23,691 nt of DNA from a bacterium (GTDB lineage: Bacteria; Patescibacteriota; 4484-211). The stretch is taken from the NCBI GenBank assembly GCA_027020325.1, contig JALUVT010000139.1, positions 1-23,691 on the forward strand. Direction: 5' to 3'. Position numbers and translations under genes: made by a program. The first letter of the stretch is position 1. Every line of letters starts with the position of its first letter. Below are positions 1 to 7,668 of this stretch, piece after piece. The notes beneath the pieces are model-generated. The model did no database searches, was not told where the DNA came from, and saw only the letters and a list, made by a program, of their open reading frames with translations.

Positions 1-31
1 TTCCGCTCCTTAGTCTCCCGGGAGGTGCTTT

Positions 32-205
32 ATGTATGGTCCCTATGACGAGGAGGATGCGGCTCGCGATACTGATTGTACTGTGGAAGAGGTTCGTGAA
101 GCTTGGCACGCCGCGCGGGATGACGCTGAAGACGATGACCTAGGAGGTTCTCATTCCAGCGGCGGGTCAGGCGATCGCCACGCGGATAATTCCGGGTGGC
201 GCTAA
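32..205 (+). CDS. Small acidic hypothetical protein (57 aa)
   Basis: Unrecognised. The frame begins at ATG 32 with a strong ribosome binding site (GGGAGGT, 20-26) about 5 nt upstream, and ends at TAA 203-205. The product is very acidic (many Asp/Glu, for example an EDDD run near residue 34), with a Gly/Ser/His-rich C-terminal third that is probably disordered. It has one Cys, no membrane segment and no signal peptide. Its codons are clearly more GC-rich than those of the AT-rich neighbours, which hints at a different origin. The SD lies inside a 10-bp perfect palindrome (CTCCCGGGAG, 15-24) that could mask it. A strong hairpin follows directly. The good RBS and the downstream hairpin favour a real gene, but short length makes this uncertain. 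Confidence 0.45.
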   Translation: MYGPYDEEDAARDTDCTVEEVREAWHAARDDAEDDDLGGSHSSGGSGDRHADNSGWR

Positions 206-214
206 ATAAGCGGC

Positions 215-243
215 GGGGCTTGGCCCGAAAAAGGCCAAGCCCC
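215..243 (+). other. GC-rich hairpin after the micro-ORF
   Basis: An 11-bp perfect stem (GGGGCTTGGCC, 215-225, with GGCCAAGCCCC, 233-243) closes a 7-nt A-rich loop ten bases after the stop codon of the 57-aa ORF. It looks like the stem of an intrinsic terminator, but no T-tract follows on either strand. It may be a processing or stability hairpin, or a terminator that works poorly without the U-run. Confidence 0.55.
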
Positions 244-289
244 CTATCCTACCCTTGAGTAAACAAGGGCATTTTAATTATAACAGAAG

Positions 290-448
290 GTGGCCAATTG
301 GTTGCTGCGGGCACGAAAGGAGCTCAATCAGGCTTTAGAAGATAGAGAATTTGAGGCATTGTTGCAGCGGGCAGGAGAAATTAAAATTAAAACTGTTTTA
401 GATGAATTGGCAACTTTCAAACATTTAAAAAAAGGTGCTAAAAATTAG
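290..448 (+). CDS. Small hypothetical protein (52 aa)
   Basis: Unrecognised. The frame opens at GTG 290 and closes at TAG 446-448. An AGAAGG box at 285-290 overlaps that GTG, so TTG 302, 11 nt beyond the box, is a possible alternative start giving a 48-aa product. The predicted protein is helical and charged: the N-terminal half alternates Leu with Arg/Glu, and the C-terminus is Lys-rich (HLKKGAKN). It has no membrane segment and no Cys. The stop codon sits between the two arms of an intrinsic terminator (427-459), a layout typical of a short monocistronic gene. No homologue comes to mind. Confidence 0.4.
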   Translation: MANWLLRARKELNQALEDREFEALLQRAGEIKIKTVLDELATFKHLKKGAKN

Positions 449-459
449 TGCCTTTTTTT
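427..459 (+). terminator. Intrinsic terminator overlapping the end of the 52-aa ORF
   Basis: AAAAAAAGGTGCT (427-439) pairs with AGTGCCTTTTTTT (447-459) through 13 positions, two of them G-U, around a 7-nt loop. The 3' arm ends in seven T. Stem and U-tract together fit a rho-independent terminator on the + strand. Because the A-run mirrors the T-run, it may also act weakly in the opposite direction. Confidence 0.65.
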
Positions 460-677
460 CCCCGCTTGTTCTATGCAAGTTATTCTTGCTTAAAGAGAAA
501 ATAACCTTCTTTGAAGGTTACCACTAAATTCAAAATGGCCTTAAAATTACTTTTTTCCTTTTTTAAGGCAACTAAAATACTACCCCTTGATTGCGTGAAG
601 TATTTTATTTTCGCTTAAAGAGGAATAAAAATTTTTAATTCTTTCAAAAATGCCCGTAGTTGTGTAATATTAATTAG

Positions 678-737
678 GCGCGAATCGTTCATGGTTATTT
701 TCATTACCAAACCATTCTAAACGGTTCGCGCTTTTTT
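678..737 (+). terminator. Long stem-loop with T-tract
   Basis: GCGCGAATCGTT (678-689) pairs with AACGGTTCGCGC (720-731) over 12 positions, one G-U. The 30-nt loop can form an inner 6-bp stem (ATGGTT with AACCAT). Six T follow (732-737). This is a convincing terminator, but no ORF ends nearby. It therefore probably ends a non-coding transcript or insulates the downstream genes. Confidence 0.6.
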
Positions 738-825
738 ATGCAAATTACACTGACTTTTTCGTTTAGACAAGACTTATTCTGGACACCGCACAACTGTATG
801 TTATATTTTTAAAAATATGGAAGTT

Positions 826-831
826 TATAAT
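826..831 (+). promoter_or_regulatory. Possible -10 box for the 119-aa gene
   Basis: A perfect TATAAT lies 46 nt before the ATG at 878. The position 17 nt upstream (around 803-808) does not resemble TTGACA. In such AT-rich DNA a chance match is possible. Confidence 0.3.
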
Positions 832-877
832 TTTGAATTTTTAAAGAATCTTAATTGAGGAGGGAGGTGAATATTGA

Positions 878-1237
878 ATGGGAGAATTAGGGTCTCGATT
901 AACAAAAAGCGAAGCTGAGAGTTTCGATCAACATATTCATGATCAAATTATTCAGAGCGGAATTGCAGAGAAAATATTAAGCGTTTTAAGGGAAACTAGA
1001 GGATATTTAGACCCTGAGATTACTTTCGGGGTTGATGATTGTAGATTTAGTATTGAAAGAAAACATGCTACTTTATTTATTGTTGTAGATAAGCCTAATC
1101 TTAATCCTGAAAGTAGTCTTGAACGGGTAAAACAGAATTTTCAAGTAAGTCCTCCTGGCAAGGGAGGCATATTCGAATTAACTGAAGAACAATATAATTT
1201 AATTCAAGAGTTGGCTAAATCAGTAAGTAGGAGTTGA
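878..1237 (+). CDS. Hypothetical protein (119 aa)
   Basis: Unrecognised. ATG 878 is preceded by an unusually strong Shine-Dalgarno (GGAGGGAGGTGA, 859-870), which fixes the start. The protein is soluble, without signal peptide or membrane helix. Residues 1-40 look helical and polar. The middle contains alternating hydrophobics (HATLFIVVD) suggesting beta strands, and the C-terminus (ELTEEQYNLIQELAKS) a helix. One Cys lies near residue 55. It is one of only two genes here ending in TGA. The AT-rich codon use and the gene-poor surroundings fit an accessory gene. It sits just before the hrcA promoter but is probably not part of the heat-shock operon. Confidence 0.7.
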   Translation: MGELGSRLTKSEAESFDQHIHDQIIQSGIAEKILSVLRETRGYLDPEITFGVDDCRFSIERKHATLFIVVDKPNLNPESSLERVKQNFQVSPPGKGGIFELTEEQYNLIQELAKSVSRS

Positions 1238-1242
1238 AGAGA

Positions 1243-1371
1243 ATGAAGGAAGTGAAGAAAATTAGTGCGTTCGTTTGACTTTTAGTAATTTTAGCTTCAT
1301 TTGTTGAATTTACTTCAGGTGGGGGTTGATTTTTTTTAGCACTTTTGGTACTATCTCTGATAAGAAGGAAA
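1243..1371 (+). pseudogene. Two-TM-like frame interrupted by two TGA codons
   Basis: From ATG 1243, GGAG (1230-1233) upstream, a 43-codon frame runs directly in phase into hrcA and is broken only by TGA at 1276-1278 and 1327-1329. Conceptually it reads MKEVKKISAFV, stop, LLVILASFVEFTSGGG, stop, FFLALLVLSLIRRK. This is a basic start, two hydrophobic stretches separated by a Gly-rich turn, and a basic end, resembling a small two-helix membrane protein. Reading TGA as Gly or Trp would restore it. The long genes of this window contain no internal TGA, so nonsense-mutated remnant is the simplest view. A chance hydrophobic frame is the other. The hrcA promoter lies inside it. Confidence 0.3.
1326..1362 (+). 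promoter_or_regulatory. hrcA operon promoter with degenerate CIRCE-like operator
   Basis: TTGATT (1326-1331) and TACTAT (1349-1354) are separated by exactly 17 nt, a plausible sigma-70 type promoter. Its start site would lie near 1361, just before the RBS. TTAGCACTT (1336-1344) matches 8 of 9 bases of the left arm of CIRCE (TTAGCACTC-N9-GAGTGCTAA), the HrcA operator. The right side is poor: CTCTGATAA at 1355-1363 keeps only 5 of 9 bases and needs a 10-nt spacer. The position between -35 and -10 is right for repression, so this may be a lineage-specific HrcA site. Confidence 0.5.
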
Positions 1372-2097
1372 ATGTTAAGTGAACGCCAGTTAAAGCTGTT
1401 GGAATTAATTATCAAAGAGTATATTGCCACAGCCGAACCGGTGGGTTCGGAAAATTTAGTTAGCAAGTATAAATTAAATATTTCCCCGGCAACAGTGCGT
1501 AATGAAATGGTTGTTTTAACTGAAGAAGGTTTTTTAGCTAAGCCTCATTTTTCAGCGGGACGAATTCCCACGCAACTTGCTTTTCGGCATTTTATTAAGT
1601 ATTTGATGGAAGAAGAACCTTTGCCCGTGGTCAACGAAGTTGCAATTAAGCAAAAATTATGGGAAAAACGGAAAGATGTGGATGAACTTTTGCGTCAAAG
1701 TGTCCGCGAGTTGGCGCAAGAGACCAATCAGCTAGCGCTTTGTTTCTTGCACCCCGAGCGGCTTTACCACGGCGGATACGCCAATATTCTCAATCACCCC
1801 GAATTTTATGAAATTGACTTAACCCAATCTATTTTGCGCCTTTTAGAAGATAGTGAGGTCTGGCGGGCAATTTTGGCGCAAATTGATCCAGCGCAAGATT
1901 TTGGAGTTTTGTTGAGTGAAGAACTAGGTTTACCTCATTTAGAACCTTGCGGCCTAGTCTTTGCCCGCATTAAACCGCGGCGAGAGAATGAGGGACATTT
2001 ATTAGTTTTGGGCCCTTTGCGTTTAAATTATCCCCGAATTATTCCCCGGGTGCGTTATTTTCAGCACCTGATTAATGAACTGGGGCAAAATTTGTAA
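1372..2097 (+). CDS. hrcA: Heat-inducible transcription repressor HrcA (short form)
   Basis: HrcA represses heat-shock operons by binding CIRCE and is kept folded by chaperonin. The start MLSERQLKLLELIIKEYI followed by EPVGS is the family's winged-helix N-terminus. The sequence SPATVRNEM (around residues 39-47) is its recognition-helix region. ATG 1372, with AAGAAGGA just upstream, is chosen over an in-frame TTG at 1345 because family members begin at MLxERQ and the predicted transcript starts after 1345. At 241 aa it is about 100 residues shorter than the usual 330-350, so the GAF-like/insertion part is reduced. The C-terminal section (near residues 205-240) still ends with the expected LGPLRLNYPRII-type motif. 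It is first gene of hrcA-grpE-dnaK-dnaJ. Confidence 0.93.
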   Translation: MLSERQLKLLELIIKEYIATAEPVGSENLVSKYKLNISPATVRNEMVVLTEEGFLAKPHFSAGRIPTQLAFRHFIKYLMEEEPLPVVNEVAIKQKLWEKRKDVDELLRQSVRELAQETNQLALCFLHPERLYHGGYANILNHPEFYEIDLTQSILRLLEDSEVWRAILAQIDPAQDFGVLLSEELGLPHLEPCGLVFARIKPRRENEGHLLVLGPLRLNYPRIIPRVRYFQHLINELGQNL

Positions 2098-2145
2098 AAA
2101 TAAAAGCCCTTCTTCAAATTCCTAAAAGTAGGTTGAGTAAAATTA

Positions 2146-2613
2146 ATGATGGCGAGAAAGAAAAAAGAAGAAACAAAAATTAAAGAAAGCGGAGCTAAAA
2201 CAGTAACTGAGCTAGAAGAAGAATTGAGCGCCTTGCGAAAAGAAAAAGCAGAACTAGAAGAAAAATTAAAACGAGCTTGGGCTGATTACGATAATTTGCA
2301 AAAACAAACCGCGCGGGAAAAAGAAGAATTCCAACAGAGAGCCAACCAGCTCTTGCTTGAAGAAATAATTATGATTAATGAGGCTTTTTCTTTAGTGCGA
2401 GGGCAGCTGGAAACGCTTTTACAGCGTCATGGAGTGGAGGAGGTCGAAGTCAAAGTTGGTGAAGCTTTTGATCCCTACACGATGGAAGCCACTTTTGCTG
2501 ATGGTGAAGGGGAAATTGTCAAAGAAGTTCTTACAAAAGGCTATAAACTTCATGGTAAAATAATAAAGCCGGCGCGGGTTAAAGTAGGTCCGGCGGAGAA
2601 AAAGAAAAAATAA
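2146..2613 (+). CDS. grpE: Nucleotide exchange factor GrpE
   Basis: GrpE releases ADP from DnaK in the cytoplasmic chaperone cycle. The 155-aa protein has a Lys-rich start, a long charged coiled coil (about residues 18-75), then the C-terminal beta domain. That domain shows the family signature around residues 108-150: AFDPYTMEA, then EVLTKGYKLHGKIIKPARVKVG. Length is somewhat under the usual 170-200. The start is ATG 2146, with a second Met immediately after; the RBS is weak. It follows hrcA by 48 nt and precedes dnaK by 18 nt, and is probably co-transcribed from the hrcA promoter. Confidence 0.95.
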   Translation: MMARKKKEETKIKESGAKTVTELEEELSALRKEKAELEEKLKRAWADYDNLQKQTAREKEEFQQRANQLLLEEIIMINEAFSLVRGQLETLLQRHGVEEVEVKVGEAFDPYTMEATFADGEGEIVKEVLTKGYKLHGKIIKPARVKVGPAEKKKK

Positions 2614-2631
2614 AAATTATTAATTTTCACG

Positions 2632-4560
2632 ATGGCGAAGATAGTTGGAATTGACCTAGGAACAACCAATAGTGTTGTCGCGGTAATGCAGGGCGGCCAG
2701 CCCAAGGTCATCCATTCCGCTGAAGGAGAAAATTTAATTCCTTCGGTTGTTGATCCGGTAAAAAATTTAGTCGGGCGGGTCGCCAAACGACAAATTATTG
2801 CCGCCCCCAAGCGGACAATCTTTTCCATTAAGCGTTTAATGGGGCGACGTTATAATGATCCCGAAGTTCAACGCGATAAGAAATGGCTGCCTTATAAAAT
2901 TGTCGAGGGGCCGGAGGGAATGGCCGTGGTTGAAGTTGAGGGAAAGACATATACGCCGCAAGAAATATCAGCGCGGATTTTACAAAAAATCAAAGCCGAT
3001 GCCGAAGCCTTTTTAGGGGAAAAAGTTGAGGAAGCTGTTATTACAGTCCCTGCTTATTTCGATGACTCGCAACGGCAGGCAACAAAACAGGCCGGAGAAA
3101 TTGCAGGATTAAAAGTGCGTCGGATTATTAATGAACCGACGGCGGCTACTTTGGCTTATGGATTAGGGAAGAAGAAAAATGAAAAAATCGCTGTTTTTGA
3201 CCTCGGAGGAGGAACTTTTGATATTTCCATTTTAGAAATTACCTCCGAAGGAGAAGATGAGCGTGATGTTTTTGAGGTTTTGGCGACAAATGGAGACACC
3301 CACCTTGGCGGAGACGATTTTGACCAACGAATTATTGATTTTTTGGTTGAAGAATTTAAAAAAGAACATGGGATTGATCTTAAAAAAGACAGTCAGGCTT
3401 TGCAGCGCTTGCGGGATGCCGCGGAAAAAGCCAAAATAGAGCTTTCCTCTCGGCAAGAGACGGAAATTAATCTTCCCTTTATTACCGCAGATGAAAGCGG
3501 CCCGAAGCATCTGGTCTATACGCTGACGCGGGCCAAATTGGAGAACCTTTGCCAAGATCTTATTGATCGCTGTTTTGAAGTTTGTGACGCTGCCTTAAAG
3601 GATGCGGGATTGAAAGCAGAAGATATTGATGAAGTTGTTTTGGTCGGCGGACAGACGCGGATGCCGAAGATTCAGGAGCGGGTCAAAAAATATTTTGGTA
3701 AAGAGCCCCATAAAGGAATTAACCCCGATGAGGTTGTGGCCGTAGGAGCAGCGATTCAGGCCGGTGTTTTTACCGGAGAATCAAAAGAGGTTTTATTATT
3801 GGATGTAACACCATTGACTTTGGGGATTGAAACTTTGGGTGGAGTGATGACCCCGCTGATTGAACGCAATACAACTATTCCGACTTCAAAGAGCCAGATT
3901 TTTTCGACCGCCAGTGATAATCAGACCACAGTTGAAATTCATGTTTTGCAGGGGGAGCGACCGATGGCTGCGGATAATAAAAGTTTGGGTAAGTTTATCC
4001 TTACTGGGATTCCTCCGGCACCGCGGGGAGTGCCGCAAATTGAAGTAACCTTTGATATAGATGCTAATGGCATTCTTAAAGTTTCGGCTAAAGATAAGGC
4101 AACAGGCAAGGAGCAAAGTATTACCATTACCGGATCGACCGGCCTTTCTAAAGAGGAAATTGAGCGGATGAAAAAGGAGGCCGCGGCTCACGCCGAAGAA
4201 GATCGTAAGCGGAAAGAATTAGCCGAAGCCCGCAATCAAGCGGAAACACTTTGTTATACCGCTGAAAAGACATTAGAAGAAAGCGGCGACAAAGCTCCTC
4301 CTGAATTAAAAGAAGAGATTGAAAAGAAAAGCAAGGAGTTACGGGAATTGTTGGAGAAAGTTACCCCGCAGCAGTTGGGAGAATTAAAGGCTAAAATTGA
4401 AGACTTACAAAAAACCCTTCCCCGTTTGGGAGAATACCTCTATCGTCAGACAGAAAAGAGTAAAGAAAAAGGGGAAAACAAGGCCCAAAAAGAAGAAACG
4501 GAGACAGTAGAAGGAGAGGTAGTAGAGGAAGATAAAGGAGAAGGAGAAAAAGAAGATTAG
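2632..4560 (+). CDS. dnaK: Chaperone protein DnaK (Hsp70)
   Basis: DnaK is the ATP-dependent Hsp70 chaperone, working with DnaJ and GrpE. This 642-aa product is full length. The N-terminal nucleotide-binding domain opens [14 protein letters not shown] and contains [11 protein letters not shown] (around residue 193) and [11 protein letters not shown]. The hydrophobic interdomain linker [11 protein letters not shown] begins near residue 387. The substrate-binding beta domain and helical lid follow, and the tail from about residue 610 is Lys/Glu-rich and acidic. No in-frame TGA occurs in 642 codons, which argues against UGA recoding. No clear Shine-Dalgarno precedes ATG 2632, so translation may be coupled to grpE. 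The stop is TAG. Confidence 0.98.
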   Translation: MAKIVGIDLGTTNSVVAVMQGGQPKVIHSAEGENLIPSVVDPVKNLVGRVAKRQIIAAPKRTIFSIKRLMGRRYNDPEVQRDKKWLPYKIVEGPEGMAVVEVEGKTYTPQEISARILQKIKADAEAFLGEKVEEAVITVPAYFDDSQRQATKQAGEIAGLKVRRIINEPTAATLAYGLGKKKNEKIAVFDLGGGTFDISILEITSEGEDERDVFEVLATNGDTHLGGDDFDQRIIDFLVEEFKKEHGIDLKKDSQALQRLRDAAEKAKIELSSRQETEINLPFITADESGPKHLVYTLTRAKLENLCQDLIDRCFEVCDAALKDAGLKAEDIDEVVLVGGQTRMPKIQERVKKYFGKEPHKGINPDEVVAVGAAIQAGVFTGESKEVLLLDVTPLTLGIETLGGVMTPLIERNTTIPTSKSQIFSTASDNQTTVEIHVLQGERPMAADNKSLGKFILTGIPPAPRGVPQIEVTFDIDANGILKVSAKDKATGKEQSITITGSTGLSKEEIERMKKEAAAHAEEDRKRKELAEARNQAETLCYTAEKTLEESGDKAPPELKEEIEKKSKELRELLEKVTPQQLGELKAKIEDLQKTLPRLGEYLYRQTEKSKEKGENKAQKEETETVEGEVVEEDKGEGEKED

Positions 4561-4570
4561 ATAAATCAAT

Positions 4571-5662
4571 GTGGCGCAAGAAAAAGATTATTATCGCATC
4601 CTCGGTGTTAGCCGCAACGCTTCATTAGACGAAATTAAACGCGCTTATCGTCGTCTCGCGCGCCGTTACCACCCCGATATCAGTAAGGAGCCGGATGCGG
4701 AGGAAAAATTTAAAGAAATAAATCGCGCTTATGAAGTTTTATCTAATCCTGAGAAGCGTGCGGCTTATGATCGCTGGGGAAGTGAAGGGTTTACGGGCAG
4801 CGGTTTTACGGGAGCGGAATGGGATTTTGGTGGCTTTCGCGATCCCTTTGATATTTTTGCCGAGTTTTTTGGTTTCCGCTCCCCTTTCCAGCGGGGGCAG
4901 GGAGTTAGGCGGGCCGGAGCAGACCGGCATTTTAAGTTGAAACTTAGTTTTGCTGAAGCCGTTCGGGGTGTAGAAAAAGAAATTCACTATCCGCGTTATC
5001 AGCTTTGTGATTCTTGTCGCGGACAAGGCTCGGCTCCCGGAACAAAAATGGAATCTTGTCCCCGTTGTCAAGGACGAGGCCAAATCCAACAGACAATAAA
5101 TTCTTTTTTCGGCCGCATTGCTACTTGGCAGACTTGTCCTCAGTGTCAAGGGGCGGGAGAGGTAATTAGTAAACCTTGTTCTGTTTGTCAGGGGCAGGGG
5201 CGGGTCGAAAAAGAAACAAAAGTAAAAGTAAAAATCCCTGCTGGTGTTTTGCCGCAGCAGCAAATTCGTTTGGCGGGTCAAGGTGATCGTGGTGAACGAG
5301 GCGGAGCAGCGGGAGATCTGTTTTTGTTATTGGAAGTAGATTGGCCTGATTTTTATCAACGCCAAGGGGAAAATTTAATCTACCAGCTTCAACTTCATCC
5401 TGCGGAAGCGGTTTTGGGAGCGGAGAAGATGGTTCCGGTTGTGGAACCTCGCAGTGCAACGGGATGGAAAGAGAAAAAAATAAAAATTCCTGCCGGAGTA
5501 CAAACAGGCACAATTGTTAAATTGCGCGGCCAAGGCTATCCTCGTTTAAGGGGAGGGAGAGGGGATTTATTAGTCGTGGTTAATATTGAAATTCCGCGTC
5601 GTCTGGGGCGTGAAGAAAAGAAACTGTGGCAAAAGTTAAAAGAAATTAAAGAAAAAAAATAA
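4571..5662 (+). CDS. dnaJ: Chaperone protein DnaJ (Hsp40)
   Basis: DnaJ delivers substrates to DnaK and stimulates its ATPase. The 363-aa protein has all type-I parts. These are the J domain (residues 1-70, with His34-Pro35-Asp36), a Gly/Phe-rich region (about 70-110), and four CxxCxGxG zinc-binding repeats (pairs at C146/C149, C163/C166, C189/C192, C203/C206). A C-terminal substrate-binding region follows. The start is GTG 4571, ten nt after the dnaK stop, chosen because [13 protein letters not shown] is the family N-terminus. An overlapping ATG at 4569 is in another frame. No SD is evident. It is the last gene of the operon, and no strong terminator is seen after it. Confidence 0.97.
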   Translation: MAQEKDYYRILGVSRNASLDEIKRAYRRLARRYHPDISKEPDAEEKFKEINRAYEVLSNPEKRAAYDRWGSEGFTGSGFTGAEWDFGGFRDPFDIFAEFFGFRSPFQRGQGVRRAGADRHFKLKLSFAEAVRGVEKEIHYPRYQLCDSCRGQGSAPGTKMESCPRCQGRGQIQQTINSFFGRIATWQTCPQCQGAGEVISKPCSVCQGQGRVEKETKVKVKIPAGVLPQQQIRLAGQGDRGERGGAAGDLFLLLEVDWPDFYQRQGENLIYQLQLHPAEAVLGAEKMVPVVEPRSATGWKEKKIKIPAGVQTGTIVKLRGQGYPRLRGGRGDLLVVVNIEIPRRLGREEKKLWQKLKEIKEKK

Positions 5663-6123
5663 ATAATAGTTTATTAGATATAGATAACAGTGCCTTAAAC
5701 AATAATTCTTATTTATTATGAGAAATTGCCCCCGGCGCTACTTTATAGCTTCCGCAAAATAAAGTTTTCTATTTTAGGATTTAGGTTTAATATTTAATTT
5801 TTCTGTGGATTATCGTATAGGTTGGGCAGGTTTGATACTAAGCATACAAGATACAAAAAATTCAGTAAATTTGTTTTGCGGTGACTATAGCAGTAAAAAA
5901 ATGGGTGAGCTTAGCCTCGCTTTAGTTCGGGTTAAGAAAAAATTTGAGGGCTAGGGCAATAAGCATGGGGCTGGTGAATAAGGCTGAAAAATAGCCCTTA
6001 CTCCGCGATTAAGGTCTTCTTGAAGGCTAATTTTTAGCAATTAAAATGCTGCAGCAGGGTTGTTTTTGTCCCGCAGAATTTGAAGTTGCACTTTTAAGAG
6101 CATTAGTTCTTAACAGGGAGTAG
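5663..6123 (+). other. Gene-free stretch with a possible structured RNA
   Basis: No credible protein frame is seen on either strand. The only ATG frame of note (5901-5954, 17 codons) has no RBS. Between 5876 and 6008 there is potential for nested pairing: TTGCGG (5876-5881) with CCGCGA (6003-6008), CTTAGCC (5910-5916) with GGTTAAG (5930-5936), and AGGGCTA (5947-5953) with TAGCCCT (5992-5998). A further small hairpin (GCTAA/TTAGC) lies near 6030. GGTGACTATAGCAG at 5880-5893 recalls the start of 5S rRNA, but the rest does not fold as 5S. Function is unknown. Confidence 0.3.
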
Positions 6124-6152
6124 TTGGCAGAGAAACTAGTCTGGGGTAAAAT
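6124..6152 (+). promoter_or_regulatory. Promoter of the beta-propeller gene
   Basis: TTGGCA (6124-6129, 5 of 6 to TTGACA) and TAAAAT (6147-6152, 5 of 6 to TATAAT) have an ideal 17-nt spacer. The predicted start is near 6159. That leaves a short leader carrying the AAAGGA ribosome binding site before ATG 6173. Confidence 0.65.
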
Positions 6153-6172
6153 GAATCATAAAGGAAAAGAAA

Positions 6173-7615
6173 ATGAATAATAATCAGGGTGAACAACCTC
6201 TACCTTCACCTTTAAGCCGCGGCCATGATCTTTTTCGTCGCCCCTCGGGAGAAGAGAAAAAAATTCCCCGTCTCGCCGGCCCGGCGGAAAAAACTAGTTC
6301 TCCACCAGCAACAACTCCTCCGCCAACTGAAGATAGAGGCGAGGAAAATAAAAATCAATCTTTGCTAGCTTTTCTTCCGCCGCAGATTCGTGAAAACCCG
6401 CTTTATTTAGCTCTATTAGCGGGAATGGGAGCTTTGTTAATTTTATTTTTTGTTCTCTCCCTTGTTAAAAACCGGCGAGGGAATCCTCCTCTTCCGCCTC
6501 CCCTCCCTACTCCGACTACGGTTCCGGTAACACCGCTTTCCCCTTCTCCTACCCCCGCGCCAACACCGGCAACGGTAATTATTGATCAAGAAAGTATTTT
6601 TTTCCTGCGGGAAGGAAACTTGTGGAAAATCCAAGCCGACAGTACCAATGAAAAACAAGTTACGCAAGCTGATGTTACTTTGCAGGGAGGGCAAACAGTG
6701 GAGACAATGTTTAATGTCCCGGCTTTAATTACAGATTTTGCCTGGCATCCCTCCACTCAACAGTTAGCCGTAATTAGCGGTCGTGACCTTTGGCTTTTAC
6801 GGACAAAAGATCAGAGTCGGACCGCGATTACCCCGACAGATTTGGGGAAGAATATTTTTTACCGTTTCCCACACTGGGCTCCTAATGGAAAAATGATTGC
6901 TTTGGAATATCGGCAAGAAATTGTGGGGAATGCGCTTCCGCTTTATAAAATTCAAGTTTTTAGTACTGCGGGCAAGTTATTACACGAAATTAGTCTTGAA
7001 CGCGATTTTCCTCTTAATAACTCTTCTTCCCTCCTTCGTTTAGCTGATTGGTTTCCCAACAATCAAGAATTGCTTATTTATCAAGAAGGTGATAGTGACT
7101 GGCAAGGATTGTGGCGGATTAGTCTTGATAAAGTGCGACGGGAAAGGCTTGTGGCCGCAAGCCTAAGTACAGCCCCAATTAAACCCTTACCTGTAGATCT
7201 ATCGCCAGACGGCAAGCGTTTAGTTTATATTGAAAATAATCGAGCTTGGCTTTTTGATTTAGTCCAAGGGAATAAACGGAGCATAGATCTTTTACCGCCG
7301 GATCTGGTTATTTTCCAGCCTCCTCAATTCTCGCCCGATGGGCAAAAAATTCTCTTTATCTTTGAAAAGAAAGATTCGCACCAAGTTTATCTCGCCTTTT
7401 ATGATTGGCAAAAGGGAAGCAAGGATCTTTTTTGGAGCGGGTTGGTGGGACGAGTGCGCAATTTTAGCTGGTCGCCGCAAGGTGAACGCGTTGTCTTTAG
7501 TCTTAGTGCGCCCTTGACCGATACCAATATCACTCTCTGGGTTTTGGATGTAGTTTGGCATGGCCAAAGCCAGATTACAACTAATGCTCTTTTCCCGCAA
7601 TGGGCAACACCTTAA
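6173..7615 (+). CDS. Membrane-anchored WD40-like (PD40/TolB-type) beta-propeller protein
   Basis: This is probably a single-pass membrane protein with an extracytoplasmic beta-propeller. Residues 1-76 are polar and probably cytoplasmic, residues 77-98 form one hydrophobic helix, and a Pro/Thr linker (about 101-134) leads to the propeller (about 138-480). PD40-type blades are recognisable by repeats such as FAWHPSTQQLAVI, HWAPNGKMIALEY, DLSPDGKRLVYI, QFSPDGQKILFIF and SWSPQGERVVFSL. Such propellers usually mediate protein or ligand contacts; the partner is not known. ATG 6173 has a good AAAGGA RBS and its own promoter. The stop is followed after 53 nt by the next operon, which also has a promoter, so it is probably monocistronic. 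Confidence 0.8.
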   Translation: MNNNQGEQPLPSPLSRGHDLFRRPSGEEKKIPRLAGPAEKTSSPPATTPPPTEDRGEENKNQSLLAFLPPQIRENPLYLALLAGMGALLILFFVLSLVKNRRGNPPLPPPLPTPTTVPVTPLSPSPTPAPTPATVIIDQESIFFLREGNLWKIQADSTNEKQVTQADVTLQGGQTVETMFNVPALITDFAWHPSTQQLAVISGRDLWLLRTKDQSRTAITPTDLGKNIFYRFPHWAPNGKMIALEYRQEIVGNALPLYKIQVFSTAGKLLHEISLERDFPLNNSSSLLRLADWFPNNQELLIYQEGDSDWQGLWRISLDKVRRERLVAASLSTAPIKPLPVDLSPDGKRLVYIENNRAWLFDLVQGNKRSIDLLPPDLVIFQPPQFSPDGQKILFIFEKKDSHQVYLAFYDWQKGSKDLFWSGLVGRVRNFSWSPQGERVVFSLSAPLTDTNITLWVLDVVWHGQSQITTNALFPQWATP

Positions 7616-7620
7616 GATAT

Positions 7621-7649
7621 TTGACGCCTTTTTAATTTATTCGTATACT
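7621..7649 (+). promoter_or_regulatory. Promoter of the DUF4446 operon
   Basis: TTGACG (7621-7626, 5 of 6) and TATACT (7644-7649, 5 of 6) are separated by 17 nt. Transcription would begin near 7656. This is downstream of the in-frame TTG at 7654 and upstream of ATG 7669, so the promoter supports ATG 7669 as the start. Confidence 0.65.
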
Positions 7650-7668
7650 AAATTTGTTCACTCTTGTT

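Larger units (their letters stand above)
460..877 (+). other. Gene-free stretch rich in hairpins
   Basis: No credible coding frame is seen. The stretch holds three stem-loops: 502-520 (8-bp stem TAACCTTC, 3-nt loop), 538-569 (9-bp stem GCCTTAAAA) and 573-607 (9-bp stem TAAAATACT). A large terminator-like hairpin follows at 678-737. A diverged direct repeat built around GCTTAAAGAG occurs at 481-504 and 606-629, bracketing the three small hairpins. A 20-mer at 756-775 recurs with one mismatch at 11283-11302. A 16-bp palindrome, ATATTTTTAAAAATAT, lies near 803-818. It could be a non-coding RNA locus, a decayed small element, or a block of read-through barriers. Confidence 0.5.

Noticed and set aside
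1345..1371. TTG start for hrcA
   Set aside because: It lies within the predicted promoter, and HrcA proteins begin at the MLxERQ motif (ATG 1372).
5880..5893. Possible 5S rRNA (GGTGACTATAGCAG resembles the 5S 5' region)
   Set aside because: The following sequence cannot form 5S helix II (an A-run without a matching T-run), and the conserved loop C and loop E segments are missing. The closing stem would span about 133 nt, too long.
5901..5954. 17-codon ATG frame (MGELSLALVRVKKKFEG)
   Set aside because: No RBS, very short, and it overlaps potential RNA stems; there is no support for translation.
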